From: JAJTFW01 sp046160245
Lineage (GTDB): Bacteria > Bacteroidota > Bacteroidia > AKYH767-A > OLB10
Assembly (NCBI GenBank): GCA_046160245.1
Contig: JBJXGU010000084.1
Span: 1 to 18,924, forward strand
Length of the DNA stretch: 18,924 bases
Direction of reading: 5' to 3'
The notes below the pieces were generated by a model, which was not told the origin of the DNA, did not search any database, and saw only the letters and a program-made list of their open reading frames with translations. Position numbers and translations under genes: made by a program. The number at the start of each line of letters is the position of its first letter. Within the stretch, counting starts at the first letter, position 1. This document shows positions 7,845-14,803 of the stretch, piece after piece.

Positions 7845-8462
7845 TTAATCTTGCTCGAAAGAACCCCAGTTTCGCTTTATGATCGCTTCCTCGTGCTCTT
7901 CTACAGTGGGGATGTACTCGATAGCTCCATGCGCTTTCGCAGCATCATATGCTTTTGAATTCATCACTAAAGCTTCGTCAAATTGGCGATCTTTATATAA
8001 AAACCAACTGTATTTATCTAAAGTTACATAATCGTTCCAAGCGGTTTCACTGAAATGAATATTGAACACATAGTAGCGAGTATGTAATTCCATCCAAGAG
8101 GTGGATGCTGATAAAAACAAAGCCACCAACAATACAAATATTCTTCCTGGCGACAATGCACCTGGTTCGCGTAATGTCATCAACAAAGAAAGGACAGAGA
8201 CAAACAAAGCAAGCATCATTAAAATTAATGTACCGCCCATAAATTTCACTTCTGCCAAAAAGAAAATCAACCAACTTACCGTAGATAATCCCAACCAACT
8301 TGCTGTTCTTTTCTTTCCAGATGTAGAAGTAACCAATGAAACCACATAATAAATCATCATGGCCAATAAACCTAAGCCCATAACGATTGTATGGCCTGGC
8401 ATATGAAATAACTTCATTGCGAGACCTGAAAGAAAGACAAGAAAGAAGAGTAATTCTATCAT
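7845..8462 (-). CDS. Multi-pass membrane protein of unknown function
   Basis: 205 residues; no named family recognised. Five hydrophobic segments can be drawn: about residues 2-18, 24-46, 55-73, 75-96 and 105-122. The first loop contains KLFHMPGH, faintly like the short motif between the first two helices of some Bacteroidota membrane proteins such as GldL, but this is too weak for a name. The C-terminal 80 residues are soluble and helical (KYSWFLYKDRQFDEALVMNS), resembling a single TPR-like hairpin, and end in charged residues. It follows the secreted-protein gene at 8570-9832 by 107 bp on the same strand and may be read with it or from a weak promoter of its own. Confidence 0.8.
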   Translation of the reverse strand: MIELLFFLVFLSGLAMKLFHMPGHTIVMGLGLLAMMIYYVVSLVTSTSGKKRTASWLGLSTVSWLIFFLAEVKFMGGTLILMMLALFVSVLSLLMTLREPGALSPGRIFVLLVALFLSASTSWMELHTRYYVFNIHFSETAWNDYVTLDKYSWFLYKDRQFDEALVMNSKAYDAAKAHGAIEYIPTVEEHEEAIIKRNWGSFEQD

Positions 8463-8569
8463 GTGATACTTGTTGAACGTTTAAGTCGTCTTTTCGTTTC
8501 AATTAATCTGGTTAAAAATAAGAAAACAAATTAAAAGAAAAGTTAATTTTTGGTTAGTGGATGTAATTT

Positions 8570-9832
8570 CTAGGTTTTCTGCTTCTTCTTCTTGGCGGCT
8601 GGGAATAATACATTATTCAGAATCAATCGATAACCGGGCGAATTCGGATGTAAACTAAGGTCGGTTGGTGGATCACCCACCATATGCTGATAATCCTCTG
8701 GATCATGGCCACCGTAGAAGGTCCAGGTGCCTTTTCCGATTTCTCCATGAATATAACGCCCCTCACCTGCTGCTTTATTTTCACCCATGATGAGGACTTC
8801 GGGCTTAATTAACTCTTTTTTAAATGAGGTGGTTTGACCCATAAATCCTTTAATCACCTGCTCGTGATTTTGACACAGCATTGAAGGAACTGGATCCCAT
8901 TTCGCAGAAAATTCAAAGAGCACAAACACATCTTCGTTGCGCGGAATTTTTCGCTGCGTAGTCATATCGATATCCGAAAACTCATACTCGAGAGGATTCT
9001 GACTCAGCTTAAAATTTCTAAATGCAAAGGTTTTATCGTAATCCAATTTACTATTATAACTTGGCGTAGTTCCATCTCCATCGTACATCTTTTCACAAAT
9101 ATCTAGTCCATGTGCTGATAAGGAAATGTCGTAGGAATCGGTACCTGAACACATCGAAAACAGAAAACCACCTCCAGCGGTAAACTCTTTTATCCTCTCT
9201 GCTACAGCACCTTTCATTAGCGACACTTTCGAAAATCCTAATTTATTGGCCATGGCTTCATCGGTTCTCACTTGCTCTTGATACCAGGTTGCCGTGTGAT
9301 ACATCGAATAAAACTTCCCGTATTGTCCAGTAAAATCTTCGTGATGCATGTGAAGCCAATCATACAATGGAAGCTTTCCAGTCATGATTTCTTCGTCGTA
9401 AATAATTTCGTAGGGAATCTCAGCGTATGTCAAAACTAAGGTCACGGCATCGTCCCACGGCAATTTATCTTTGGGAGAATACACTGCCATTTTGGGCGCT
9501 TTTTCCAACTTTACTAAATCCATATTTACTTCCGGACGCGCAATTTCATCAATGATATTGGCGGCTTGTCCATCAGCTATCACACTAAAGCTTACTCCGC
9601 GAATATTGCATTCTTTTTCGATAGCAGGAAGGTGCTTAAACATAAAACTTCCTCCTCTGTAGTTGAGCAGCCAATCTACTTCCAAATTATTCGTTAAAAT
9701 CCAATAAGCAACGCCGTAAGCCTTCAAATGATTCTTTTGGGCAACATCCATCGGAATCAAAATATAGGAAGCCCTTAGCGAGCTGCTAAAGGAGAATAGA
9801 ATGAAGAATAAAATAAATAATTTTTTAATCAT
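8570..9832 (-). CDS. Secreted conserved Bacteroidota protein (often labelled 'asparagine synthetase B')
   Basis: 420 residues with a clear signal peptide (KLFILFFILFSFSSSL, likely cut near residue 21). I recognise it as the Bacteroidota family whose members carry the automatic name asparagine synthetase B and end in LHPNSPGYRLILNNVLFPAA plus a lysine-rich tail, as here. The name is not supported: there is no N-terminal catalytic Cys2, no glutaminase domain and no SGGxDS ATP-pyrophosphatase loop, and the protein is exported. Visible conserved features are PWDDAVTLVLTYAEIPYE, YDWLHMHHEDFTGQYGKF, GGGFLFSMCSGTDSYDIS with C228 at the end of a predicted strand, and YGGHDPEDY. Their arrangement recalls a ThuA/class I amidotransferase-like fold, which is only an inference. 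Function unknown; periplasmic or surface location likely. Confidence 0.85.
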   Translation of the reverse strand: MIKKLFILFFILFSFSSSLRASYILIPMDVAQKNHLKAYGVAYWILTNNLEVDWLLNYRGGSFMFKHLPAIEKECNIRGVSFSVIADGQAANIIDEIARPEVNMDLVKLEKAPKMAVYSPKDKLPWDDAVTLVLTYAEIPYEIIYDEEIMTGKLPLYDWLHMHHEDFTGQYGKFYSMYHTATWYQEQVRTDEAMANKLGFSKVSLMKGAVAERIKEFTAGGGFLFSMCSGTDSYDISLSAHGLDICEKMYDGDGTTPSYNSKLDYDKTFAFRNFKLSQNPLEYEFSDIDMTTQRKIPRNEDVFVLFEFSAKWDPVPSMLCQNHEQVIKGFMGQTTSFKKELIKPEVLIMGENKAAGEGRYIHGEIGKGTWTFYGGHDPEDYQHMVGDPPTDLSLHPNSPGYRLILNNVLFPAAKKKKQKT

Positions 9833-9977
9833 GTGCTACAATGATAGTTAAACGTTAAGACATGTAAAATGTTGCTTCCAGAAATGTAAAAAAAATAATG
9901 TCACTTCACAGAAAAATCACATCTAGCCGTCCCCTTCTTTTTCCATTAAAATCGATTTACCCGAATGTAATTTTCGA

Positions 9978-11501
9978 CTAAAATGGCTGATCTTCCATAT
10001 CATTCATTCTTGAATTGCGGGTAATGCGACTGGAATCAACATTGGGATTAGGGGTCATCTGCATGGGCTGATCATCAGATCCACTTTGATCCATGAAATC
10101 ATAGGTTTCATAGTCCGTGAATTTGGTAAGACGACCGATGAATCGAAGCGGCACCGATTTCAAAGCTCCATTTCTATTTTTAGCAATGATGATTTCTGCC
10201 AAATCATTTACCGGTGAACCATCTTCCGTCTCTGTTAATCCATAATACTCCGGGCGATAAATGAACATTACCATATCGGCATCCTGCTCAATCGCTCCTG
10301 ATTCACGAAGATCACTCAACTGAGGTTTCTTGGTTTGACTTTTCTCCACGTTTCGACTCAACTGCGACAGTGCAATCACCGGAACATTCAACTCCTTGGC
10401 CAAACCTTTTAACGATCGGGAGATATGTGAAATCTCCTGTTCACGATTTCCGTTTTTATTATCGGTACCGCCTTGCATCAACTGTAGATAATCGATGATA
10501 ATCATTTCAATTTTACGCTCTGAAACTAAACGACGGCATTTCGCACGTAACTCAAAAACATTTAATGCAGGAGTATCGTCAATGTAGATGGGAGCTTCTG
10601 TTAAAGCCGAAACTTTTTTATTGAGTTGTGTCCACTCGTGTGGATCCAAATTTCCTTTTCTTAATTTTTCGGTATCCAATTCAGTTTCGCTCGACACCAA
10701 ACGATTTACCAATTGAATACTCGACATCTCTAAACTAAAGAAAGCAACAGGCTTCTTAAACATCACCGATGCATTTCGAGCTAAACTCAAAACGAAAGCT
10801 GTTTTACCCATACCTGGACGAGCAGCAACAATAATCAAATCACTTTTTTGCCAACCTGCAGTAACACGATCTAACTCGGTAAATCCGCTGGGAACACCGG
10901 TCACTCCCGACTCTAAATTCGAAGCAAGTTCAATTCCTTTCACCGCTTTTGATACTAATCCAGACATGGATTCGTATTTCCTTCTGATGTTAGAATCGGT
11001 AATTTCAAAAAGATTTTGCTCGGCTTTATCCAAGAGTGCTAATACGTCGGAAGTATCTTCAAATGCATTACGGATGGTATCACTCGAAATACGAATCAAT
11101 TCACGTTGAATAAATTTTTGCAAAACGATACGTGCGTGAAATTCAATATTGGCTGCAGATGCAATTCTATTCGTTAACTGCGTGATGTAAAAGGGTCCAC
11201 CTGCTAAATCGATCGTTCCATTTTTTCTTAGTTGCTGCGTAACTGTTAAAATATCGACAGGTTGCGTTCCATGAAAAAGATCCTGAATGGCTTTAAAAAT
11301 GGCATTATGTGATTCTCTGTAAAAAGCTTCTGGTTTAAGAATATCAATTACTTCAGCCACCGCGTTTTTATCCAACATCATCGCGCCTAAAACAGCTTCT
11401 TCCATATCCACTGCCTGAGGAGGTAATTTTCCGGGCATGGCTTCGGTTAAAACAATATTTGATCCGGCCGTTTTTCTACGTGTGGTTTTATCGGTACTCA
11501 T
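9978..11501 (-). CDS. dnaB: Replicative DNA helicase
   Basis: Hexameric 5'-3' helicase that unwinds DNA ahead of the replication fork and recruits primase. At 507 residues it is slightly long for DnaB because of short tails. The N-terminal DnaB domain opens at LPPQAVDMEEAVLGAMMLD (from about residue 25). The linker helix leads into the RecA-like domain with Walker A ARPGMGKTAF (K233), Walker B IIIDYLQLM near residue 340, LSQLSRNVE, and LRESGAIEQDADMVMFIYRP near residue 410. The sequence is continuous with no intein. The C-terminal 40 residues are polar and low in conservation. A TAnnTTTG element ends only 4 nt before the ATG, so the message may be leaderless. accA lies upstream on the same strand but is separated by a hairpin terminator. 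Confidence 0.97.
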   Translation of the reverse strand: MSTDKTTRRKTAGSNIVLTEAMPGKLPPQAVDMEEAVLGAMMLDKNAVAEVIDILKPEAFYRESHNAIFKAIQDLFHGTQPVDILTVTQQLRKNGTIDLAGGPFYITQLTNRIASAANIEFHARIVLQKFIQRELIRISSDTIRNAFEDTSDVLALLDKAEQNLFEITDSNIRRKYESMSGLVSKAVKGIELASNLESGVTGVPSGFTELDRVTAGWQKSDLIIVAARPGMGKTAFVLSLARNASVMFKKPVAFFSLEMSSIQLVNRLVSSETELDTEKLRKGNLDPHEWTQLNKKVSALTEAPIYIDDTPALNVFELRAKCRRLVSERKIEMIIIDYLQLMQGGTDNKNGNREQEISHISRSLKGLAKELNVPVIALSQLSRNVEKSQTKKPQLSDLRESGAIEQDADMVMFIYRPEYYGLTETEDGSPVNDLAEIIIAKNRNGALKSVPLRFIGRLTKFTDYETYDFMDQSGSDDQPMQMTPNPNVDSSRITRNSRMNDMEDQPF

Positions 11502-11505
11502 ACTT

Positions 11506-11513
11506 CAAATTTA
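11506..11513 (-). promoter_or_regulatory. -7 promoter element TAAATTTG touching the dnaB start
   Basis: Exact TAnnTTTG match on the minus strand with only 4 nt between its last G and the dnaB ATG at 11501. Start sites normally lie a few nt downstream of this element, so the first transcribed base would be at or very near the A of ATG. No -33 TTTG was found at the expected spacing. Confidence 0.45.
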
Positions 11514-11697
11514 ATAGCTCTACGCTTGATAAGGAATAAGATTTTATTAACATCAATTCAAACTACTTTGTTTCAGTCGTAAAAGTTATACCGATTCGGA
11601 TATAATATAATTGATGAGAGGAATAATTTTAATTGTAAGATTTAATTTTTAATTTGTTCAATGAATTTTTTTTCATCCACAAATCCAATCACTATAA

Positions 11698-11727
11698 GAC
11701 AAGAAAGCCGGCGACAAGGCACCGGCT
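11698..11727 (-). terminator. Rho-independent terminator after accA
   Basis: On the minus strand AGCCGGTG pairs with CGCCGGCT (positions 11727-11706): an 8-bp stem with one G-T wobble and a 6-nt loop, followed by the T-rich run TTTCTTGTCTT. It begins 21 bp beyond the accA stop codon, which places it to end the accA transcript before dnaB. Confidence 0.75.
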
Positions 11728-11748
11728 CCATTTTATCATCCGGTTTCT

Positions 11749-12708
11749 TTATTCGTTATACACTCCCATCGAGCAGAACTTATCAATTCTTTTTTGAATT
11801 CGTTCTTCGGGGGACATCGCTTTTAACAGCTTTAAATTTTTTAATATTTCTGACTTCACGGTTACAAACATTTCCAGTGGATTAGAATGTGCTCCGCCAA
11901 TGGGTTCTGGGATAATTCCATCTACTAAGTGAGATGAATTCATATCGATGGAAGTCAACTTAAGTGCTTCTGCAGCTCTTTCCTTATTGTCCCAATTTCT
12001 CCATAAGATACTGGAACAAGATTCGGGTGATATTACAGAATACCAAGTGTTTTCTAACATAAATACTTTATCGCCGATTCCAATTCCCAATGCTCCGCCG
12101 CTTGCGCCTTCCCCTACAATAATGCAAATAACAGGTACTTTAAGAATTGTCATTTCATATAAATTCCGAGCGATGGCTTCACCTTGTCCGCGCTCTTCAG
12201 CTTCGAGTCCGGGATAAGCTCCGGGCGTATCAATTAACGTAACAATGGGCTTATTAAATTTTTCTGCAAGTCGGAACAAACGCAACGCTTTACGATATCC
12301 TTCAGGGTTCGGCATACCGAAATTGCGAAACTGACGCATCTTTGTATTCGCACCTTTTTGTTGTCCAACAAACATTACAGTTTGACCATCTACATCACCA
12401 AAGCCACCAATCATGGCTTTATCATCTTTCACTTGACGATCGCCAAACAATTCCATGAATTGTCCGCCTGTGATAGCATTTATATAATCTAAAGTATAAG
12501 GTCGATCGGGATGTCGAGATAATTGAACGCGCTGCCAAGGAGTGAGGTTGCTAAAAATTTCCTGCTTCGCTTTTTCAATTTTAGATTCAATTTCTTTAAT
12601 TACATCATCAACGTTCACCTTTCCCTTCTCTGATATCTGCTTTGCCTTTTCCAGTTGTTCATTCAACTCTTCCAATGGCTTTTCAAAGTCCAATAATGTT
12701 CCGCTCAT
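11749..12708 (-). CDS. accA: Acetyl-CoA carboxylase carboxyltransferase subunit alpha
   Basis: With AccD, transfers the carboxyl group from carboxybiotin to acetyl-CoA, giving malonyl-CoA for fatty acid synthesis in the cytoplasm. The 319 residues match the AccA length. An N-terminal helical pair (LDFEKPLEELNEQLEKAKQ through about residue 50) leads to the conserved SRHPDRPYTLDYI, then the crotonase-fold core with GGFGDVDGQTVMFVGQQKG, DTPGAYPGLEAEERGQGEAI and VGEGASGGALGIGIGDKV, and the DGIIPEPIGGAH segment near residue 265. The ATG at 12708 lies 17 nt after a TAnnTTTG element. It is divergent from ispE, and accD is not nearby. Confidence 0.97.
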   Translation of the reverse strand: MSGTLLDFEKPLEELNEQLEKAKQISEKGKVNVDDVIKEIESKIEKAKQEIFSNLTPWQRVQLSRHPDRPYTLDYINAITGGQFMELFGDRQVKDDKAMIGGFGDVDGQTVMFVGQQKGANTKMRQFRNFGMPNPEGYRKALRLFRLAEKFNKPIVTLIDTPGAYPGLEAEERGQGEAIARNLYEMTILKVPVICIIVGEGASGGALGIGIGDKVFMLENTWYSVISPESCSSILWRNWDNKERAAEALKLTSIDMNSSHLVDGIIPEPIGGAHSNPLEMFVTVKSEILKNLKLLKAMSPEERIQKRIDKFCSMGVYNE

Positions 12709-12725
12709 GTGTTTAAGATTGGGTT

Positions 12726-12733
12726 CAAAGATA
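12726..12733 (-). promoter_or_regulatory. -7 promoter element TATCTTTG for accA
   Basis: Exact TAnnTTTG match on the minus strand, 17 nt before the accA ATG, predicting a leader of about 12 nt. It lies 31 bp from the oppositely directed ispE element, so the -33 regions of the two promoters share the same DNA. Confidence 0.5.
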
Positions 12734-12764
12734 CCCGAAAATCAAAAAACTCGGCAGGGTATGT

Positions 12765-12772
12765 TAACTTTG
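12765..12772 (+). promoter_or_regulatory. -7 promoter element TAACTTTG for ispE
   Basis: Exact TAnnTTTG match with 7 nt between it and the ispE ATG, predicting a leader of zero to three nt. Faces away from the accA promoter. Confidence 0.5.
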
Positions 12773-12779
12773 TTCCTTC

Positions 12780-13589
12780 ATGGTCGCATTTCCACCCGTA
12801 AAAATCAATTTAGGACTGAATATCATTGCTAAGCGTGCTGATAACTTTCACGATATTGAGTCTGTTTTTTATCCCGTTGGATGGACGGACGTAATTGAGG
12901 TGATATCGACTGACAATCAAGAATTTAATCTTCAAATGACAGGGTTGCCCATCCCTGGAGATCCCTCTAAAAACTTGATTTTCAAAGGGTATCAATTATT
13001 AAAAAATAATTATGAAATCCCAGGCTTAAGCTTTCATTTACATAAGATTCTTCCCATGGGAGCTGGACTTGGAGGTGGATCATCGGATGGGGCCTATGCG
13101 CTTAAGCTGATCAATGAAGTAGCTCAATTGGGAATTTCGACCGAAAAACTTCTTGAATATGCCCTTCAACTTGGAAGCGATTGCCCATTCTTTTTAATGG
13201 AAAAAGCTGCGTTTGTGAAAGGAAGAGGTGAAATACTAGAACCGATTTCTATTGATTTATCAGGATGGTATATCCTCATTGCAATGCCGCCCATTTCCAT
13301 TTCAACTGCAGAAGCATATAGTTGGATTACTCCGGTTCAACCTCGAAAATCTATTCAGGAAATTATTTCTTTGCCTCCTGAAAAATGGAGAGATCTACTT
13401 AAAAATGATTTTGAAATTCATGCCATACAACGTCATCCTATCATTGGCGAAATAAAAAACAAAATGTATGAATTAGGTGCTACCTATTCAAGCATGAGTG
13501 GCTCAGGAGCATCAGTATATGGACTTTTTAAACAAAAGCCACCACTTTTTCAACCGGAAGGAATGCAAATTTGGGAGGGGAAATTGTAA
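12780..13589 (+). CDS. ispE: 4-diphosphocytidyl-2-C-methyl-D-erythritol kinase
   Basis: Phosphorylates CDP-ME in the non-mevalonate (MEP) pathway to isopentenyl diphosphate. The 269-residue protein is a complete GHMP kinase: N-terminal PPVKINLGLNIIAKRADNFH with the substrate-binding lysine and histidine, the ATP-binding glycine loop MGAGLGGGSSDGA at 93-105, the catalytic aspartate in LGSDCPFFL near residue 138, and the C-terminal MSGSGASVYGLF from residue 239. The ATG at 12780 fits the usual N-terminus and sits 7 nt after a promoter -7 box. rlmF follows on the same strand after 193 bp that contain a second promoter element. Confidence 0.96.
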   Translation: MVAFPPVKINLGLNIIAKRADNFHDIESVFYPVGWTDVIEVISTDNQEFNLQMTGLPIPGDPSKNLIFKGYQLLKNNYEIPGLSFHLHKILPMGAGLGGGSSDGAYALKLINEVAQLGISTEKLLEYALQLGSDCPFFLMEKAAFVKGRGEILEPISIDLSGWYILIAMPPISISTAEAYSWITPVQPRKSIQEIISLPPEKWRDLLKNDFEIHAIQRHPIIGEIKNKMYELGATYSSMSGSGASVYGLFKQKPPLFQPEGMQIWEGKL

Positions 13590-13610
13590 AATTGAGTCTG
13601 AAATTTGGAT

Positions 13611-13618
13611 TATCTTTG
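13611..13618 (+). promoter_or_regulatory. -7 promoter element TATCTTTG in the ispE-rlmF gap
   Basis: Exact TAnnTTTG match 21 nt after the ispE stop codon. If used for rlmF it gives a leader of about 160 nt, unusually long for this window, which includes the 8-bp tandem repeat. It could instead start a short untranslated RNA, or be a chance match. Confidence 0.35.
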
Positions 13619-13668
13619 AGGAATTATTTTAACGAAATCTTTTCTAAAAAAATTAGAGGAATTTAAAA

Positions 13669-13700
13669 TTGGAAAGTTGGCAAGTTGGCAAATTGGCAAA
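13669..13700. repeat. Tandem repeat, four copies of the 8-bp unit TTGGCAAR
   Basis: TTGGAAAG, TTGGCAAG, TTGGCAAA, TTGGCAAA stand head to tail upstream of rlmF. The last three differ at one base and the first at one more. Such simple arrays can change copy number by slippage; this one lies in the putative rlmF leader, about 80 bp before the start codon. Confidence 0.85.
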
Positions 13701-13782
13701 TTCACATATAAAATAAAATTTTCTTTCATGGAAATTTAAAATTCATATCCCATCAACGATAAAAATAACGATCAAAGCTAAA

Positions 13783-14697
13783 ATGAACTCCTCTATAAAA
13801 TCAACGTTACACCCTTCCAACCCGCATCGTGATCGATACGATTTTCCTTCATTGATAAAGGCTACACCAAAATTAGCGGAGTTTGTGAGTGTAAATAAGT
13901 TTGGTGATGAATCCATCGATTTTTTTAATCCTCGCGCAGTGATTGCATTGAATAAAGCTTTGCTAAAAAAGTTTTATCATATCGATTATTGGGAAATACC
14001 AGATGGATATTTGTGTCCACCCATTCCTGGTAGAGCGGAATACATCCATCAAGTTGCTGCACTTCTACAAGGAAATGATACATTGAAAAAAGATTTTTCT
14101 GTCAATGAAAATATAAGATGTTTGGACATTGGTGTTGGCGCAAATTGTATTTATCCCATTATTGGAATCAAAGCTTACGGCTGGACATTTGTTGGGTCAG
14201 ATGTGGATCAAGAGGCATTGGATGCAGCACAAAAAAATATTGACAACAATGTAGGACTTCAAGGTAAATTGGAACTTCGCTATCAAGCAAAGAGGAAATT
14301 CATTTTGCATGGCATCATTCAAAAGGATGAAAAATTCGATTTGACCATTTGCAATCCGCCATTTCATTCATCGGAAGCAGAGGCGAAAAAAGAAGCGATA
14401 AAGAAACTTTCTAATTTAAAAAAACGACAAATCAAACAACCGCTTCTAAACTTTGGCGGACAAACTTCTGAAATATGGTGTGATGGTGGAGAAGAAAAAT
14501 TTATATTGAAGATGATAGACGAGAGTATGTCTTTCAAAACTTCTTGCAGATGGTTTACCACCATAGTTTCTAAAGCGGCACATCTAAAAAATATTTATGC
14601 TGCATTGGATAAAATACCAAATCTAAAACACCAAACCATTCCGATGGAAATGGGAAATAAAGTTTCTAGAATAGTGGCATGGACTTACCAAAATTAA
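13783..14697 (+). CDS. rlmF: 23S rRNA (adenine(1618)-N(6))-methyltransferase
   Basis: SAM-dependent enzyme that methylates N6 of A1618 in 23S rRNA. The 304 residues match E. coli RlmF in length. N-terminal signature HPSNPHRDRYDFPSLIKATP, then IPGRAEYIHQVA near residue 85, the SAM-binding strand CLDIGVGANCIYPIIG near residue 110, SDVDQEALDAA, and the catalytic N6-adenine motif NPPF at 191-194 followed by HSSEAEA. The conserved FGGQTSEIWCDGGEE segment, typical of RlmF, confirms the assignment over other methyltransferases. The start is the first ATG and fits the family. A strong hairpin follows its stop codon. Confidence 0.95.
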   Translation: MNSSIKSTLHPSNPHRDRYDFPSLIKATPKLAEFVSVNKFGDESIDFFNPRAVIALNKALLKKFYHIDYWEIPDGYLCPPIPGRAEYIHQVAALLQGNDTLKKDFSVNENIRCLDIGVGANCIYPIIGIKAYGWTFVGSDVDQEALDAAQKNIDNNVGLQGKLELRYQAKRKFILHGIIQKDEKFDLTICNPPFHSSEAEAKKEAIKKLSNLKKRQIKQPLLNFGGQTSEIWCDGGEEKFILKMIDESMSFKTSCRWFTTIVSKAAHLKNIYAALDKIPNLKHQTIPMEMGNKVSRIVAWTYQN

Positions 14698-14706
14698 ATT
14701 TAGAAA

Positions 14707-14752
14707 AATTCAAATGAATAAATAGAAAAAATTCTATCTATTCATTTGAATT
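14707..14752. terminator. Bidirectional hairpin terminator between convergent genes
   Basis: Left arm 14707-14727 and right arm 14732-14752 pair over 21 bp with a single A-C mismatch (at 14721) and a 4-nt AAAA loop. It starts 9 nt after the rlmF stop and lies 51 bp past the stop of the minus-strand gene at 14804. The stem is AT-rich with A/T-rich flanks and no long T run, so it may act as transcription terminator, as 3'-end stabiliser, or both, in either direction. Confidence 0.8.
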
Positions 14753-14803
14753 ATTTCAATTGGCTCGTGCGAACCTTAGTACACTTTTACTTTTTAAAAC
14801 TAT

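Noticed and set aside
8047..8502. 151-residue minus-strand open frame overlapping the membrane-protein gene
   Set aside because: It is a frame-shifted shadow of the five-helix protein; the 205-residue frame has the coherent membrane-segment pattern.
9825..9849. TATCATTG just before the secreted-protein gene as a -7 promoter box
   Set aside because: One mismatch in the conserved TTTG part and no -33 element; left uncalled, though its position is suggestive.
7837..9860. AAACGTT-centred near-palindromes at 7837, near 8474 and near 9850 as a shared operator
   Set aside because: The same hexamer AACGTT also occurs inside several coding regions of the window, so recurrence near these genes is not beyond chance.
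13643..13657. Hairpin TCTAA-AAAAA-TTAGA downstream of ispE as terminator
   Set aside because: A 5-bp, mostly A-T stem; too weak compared with the hairpins called elsewhere.
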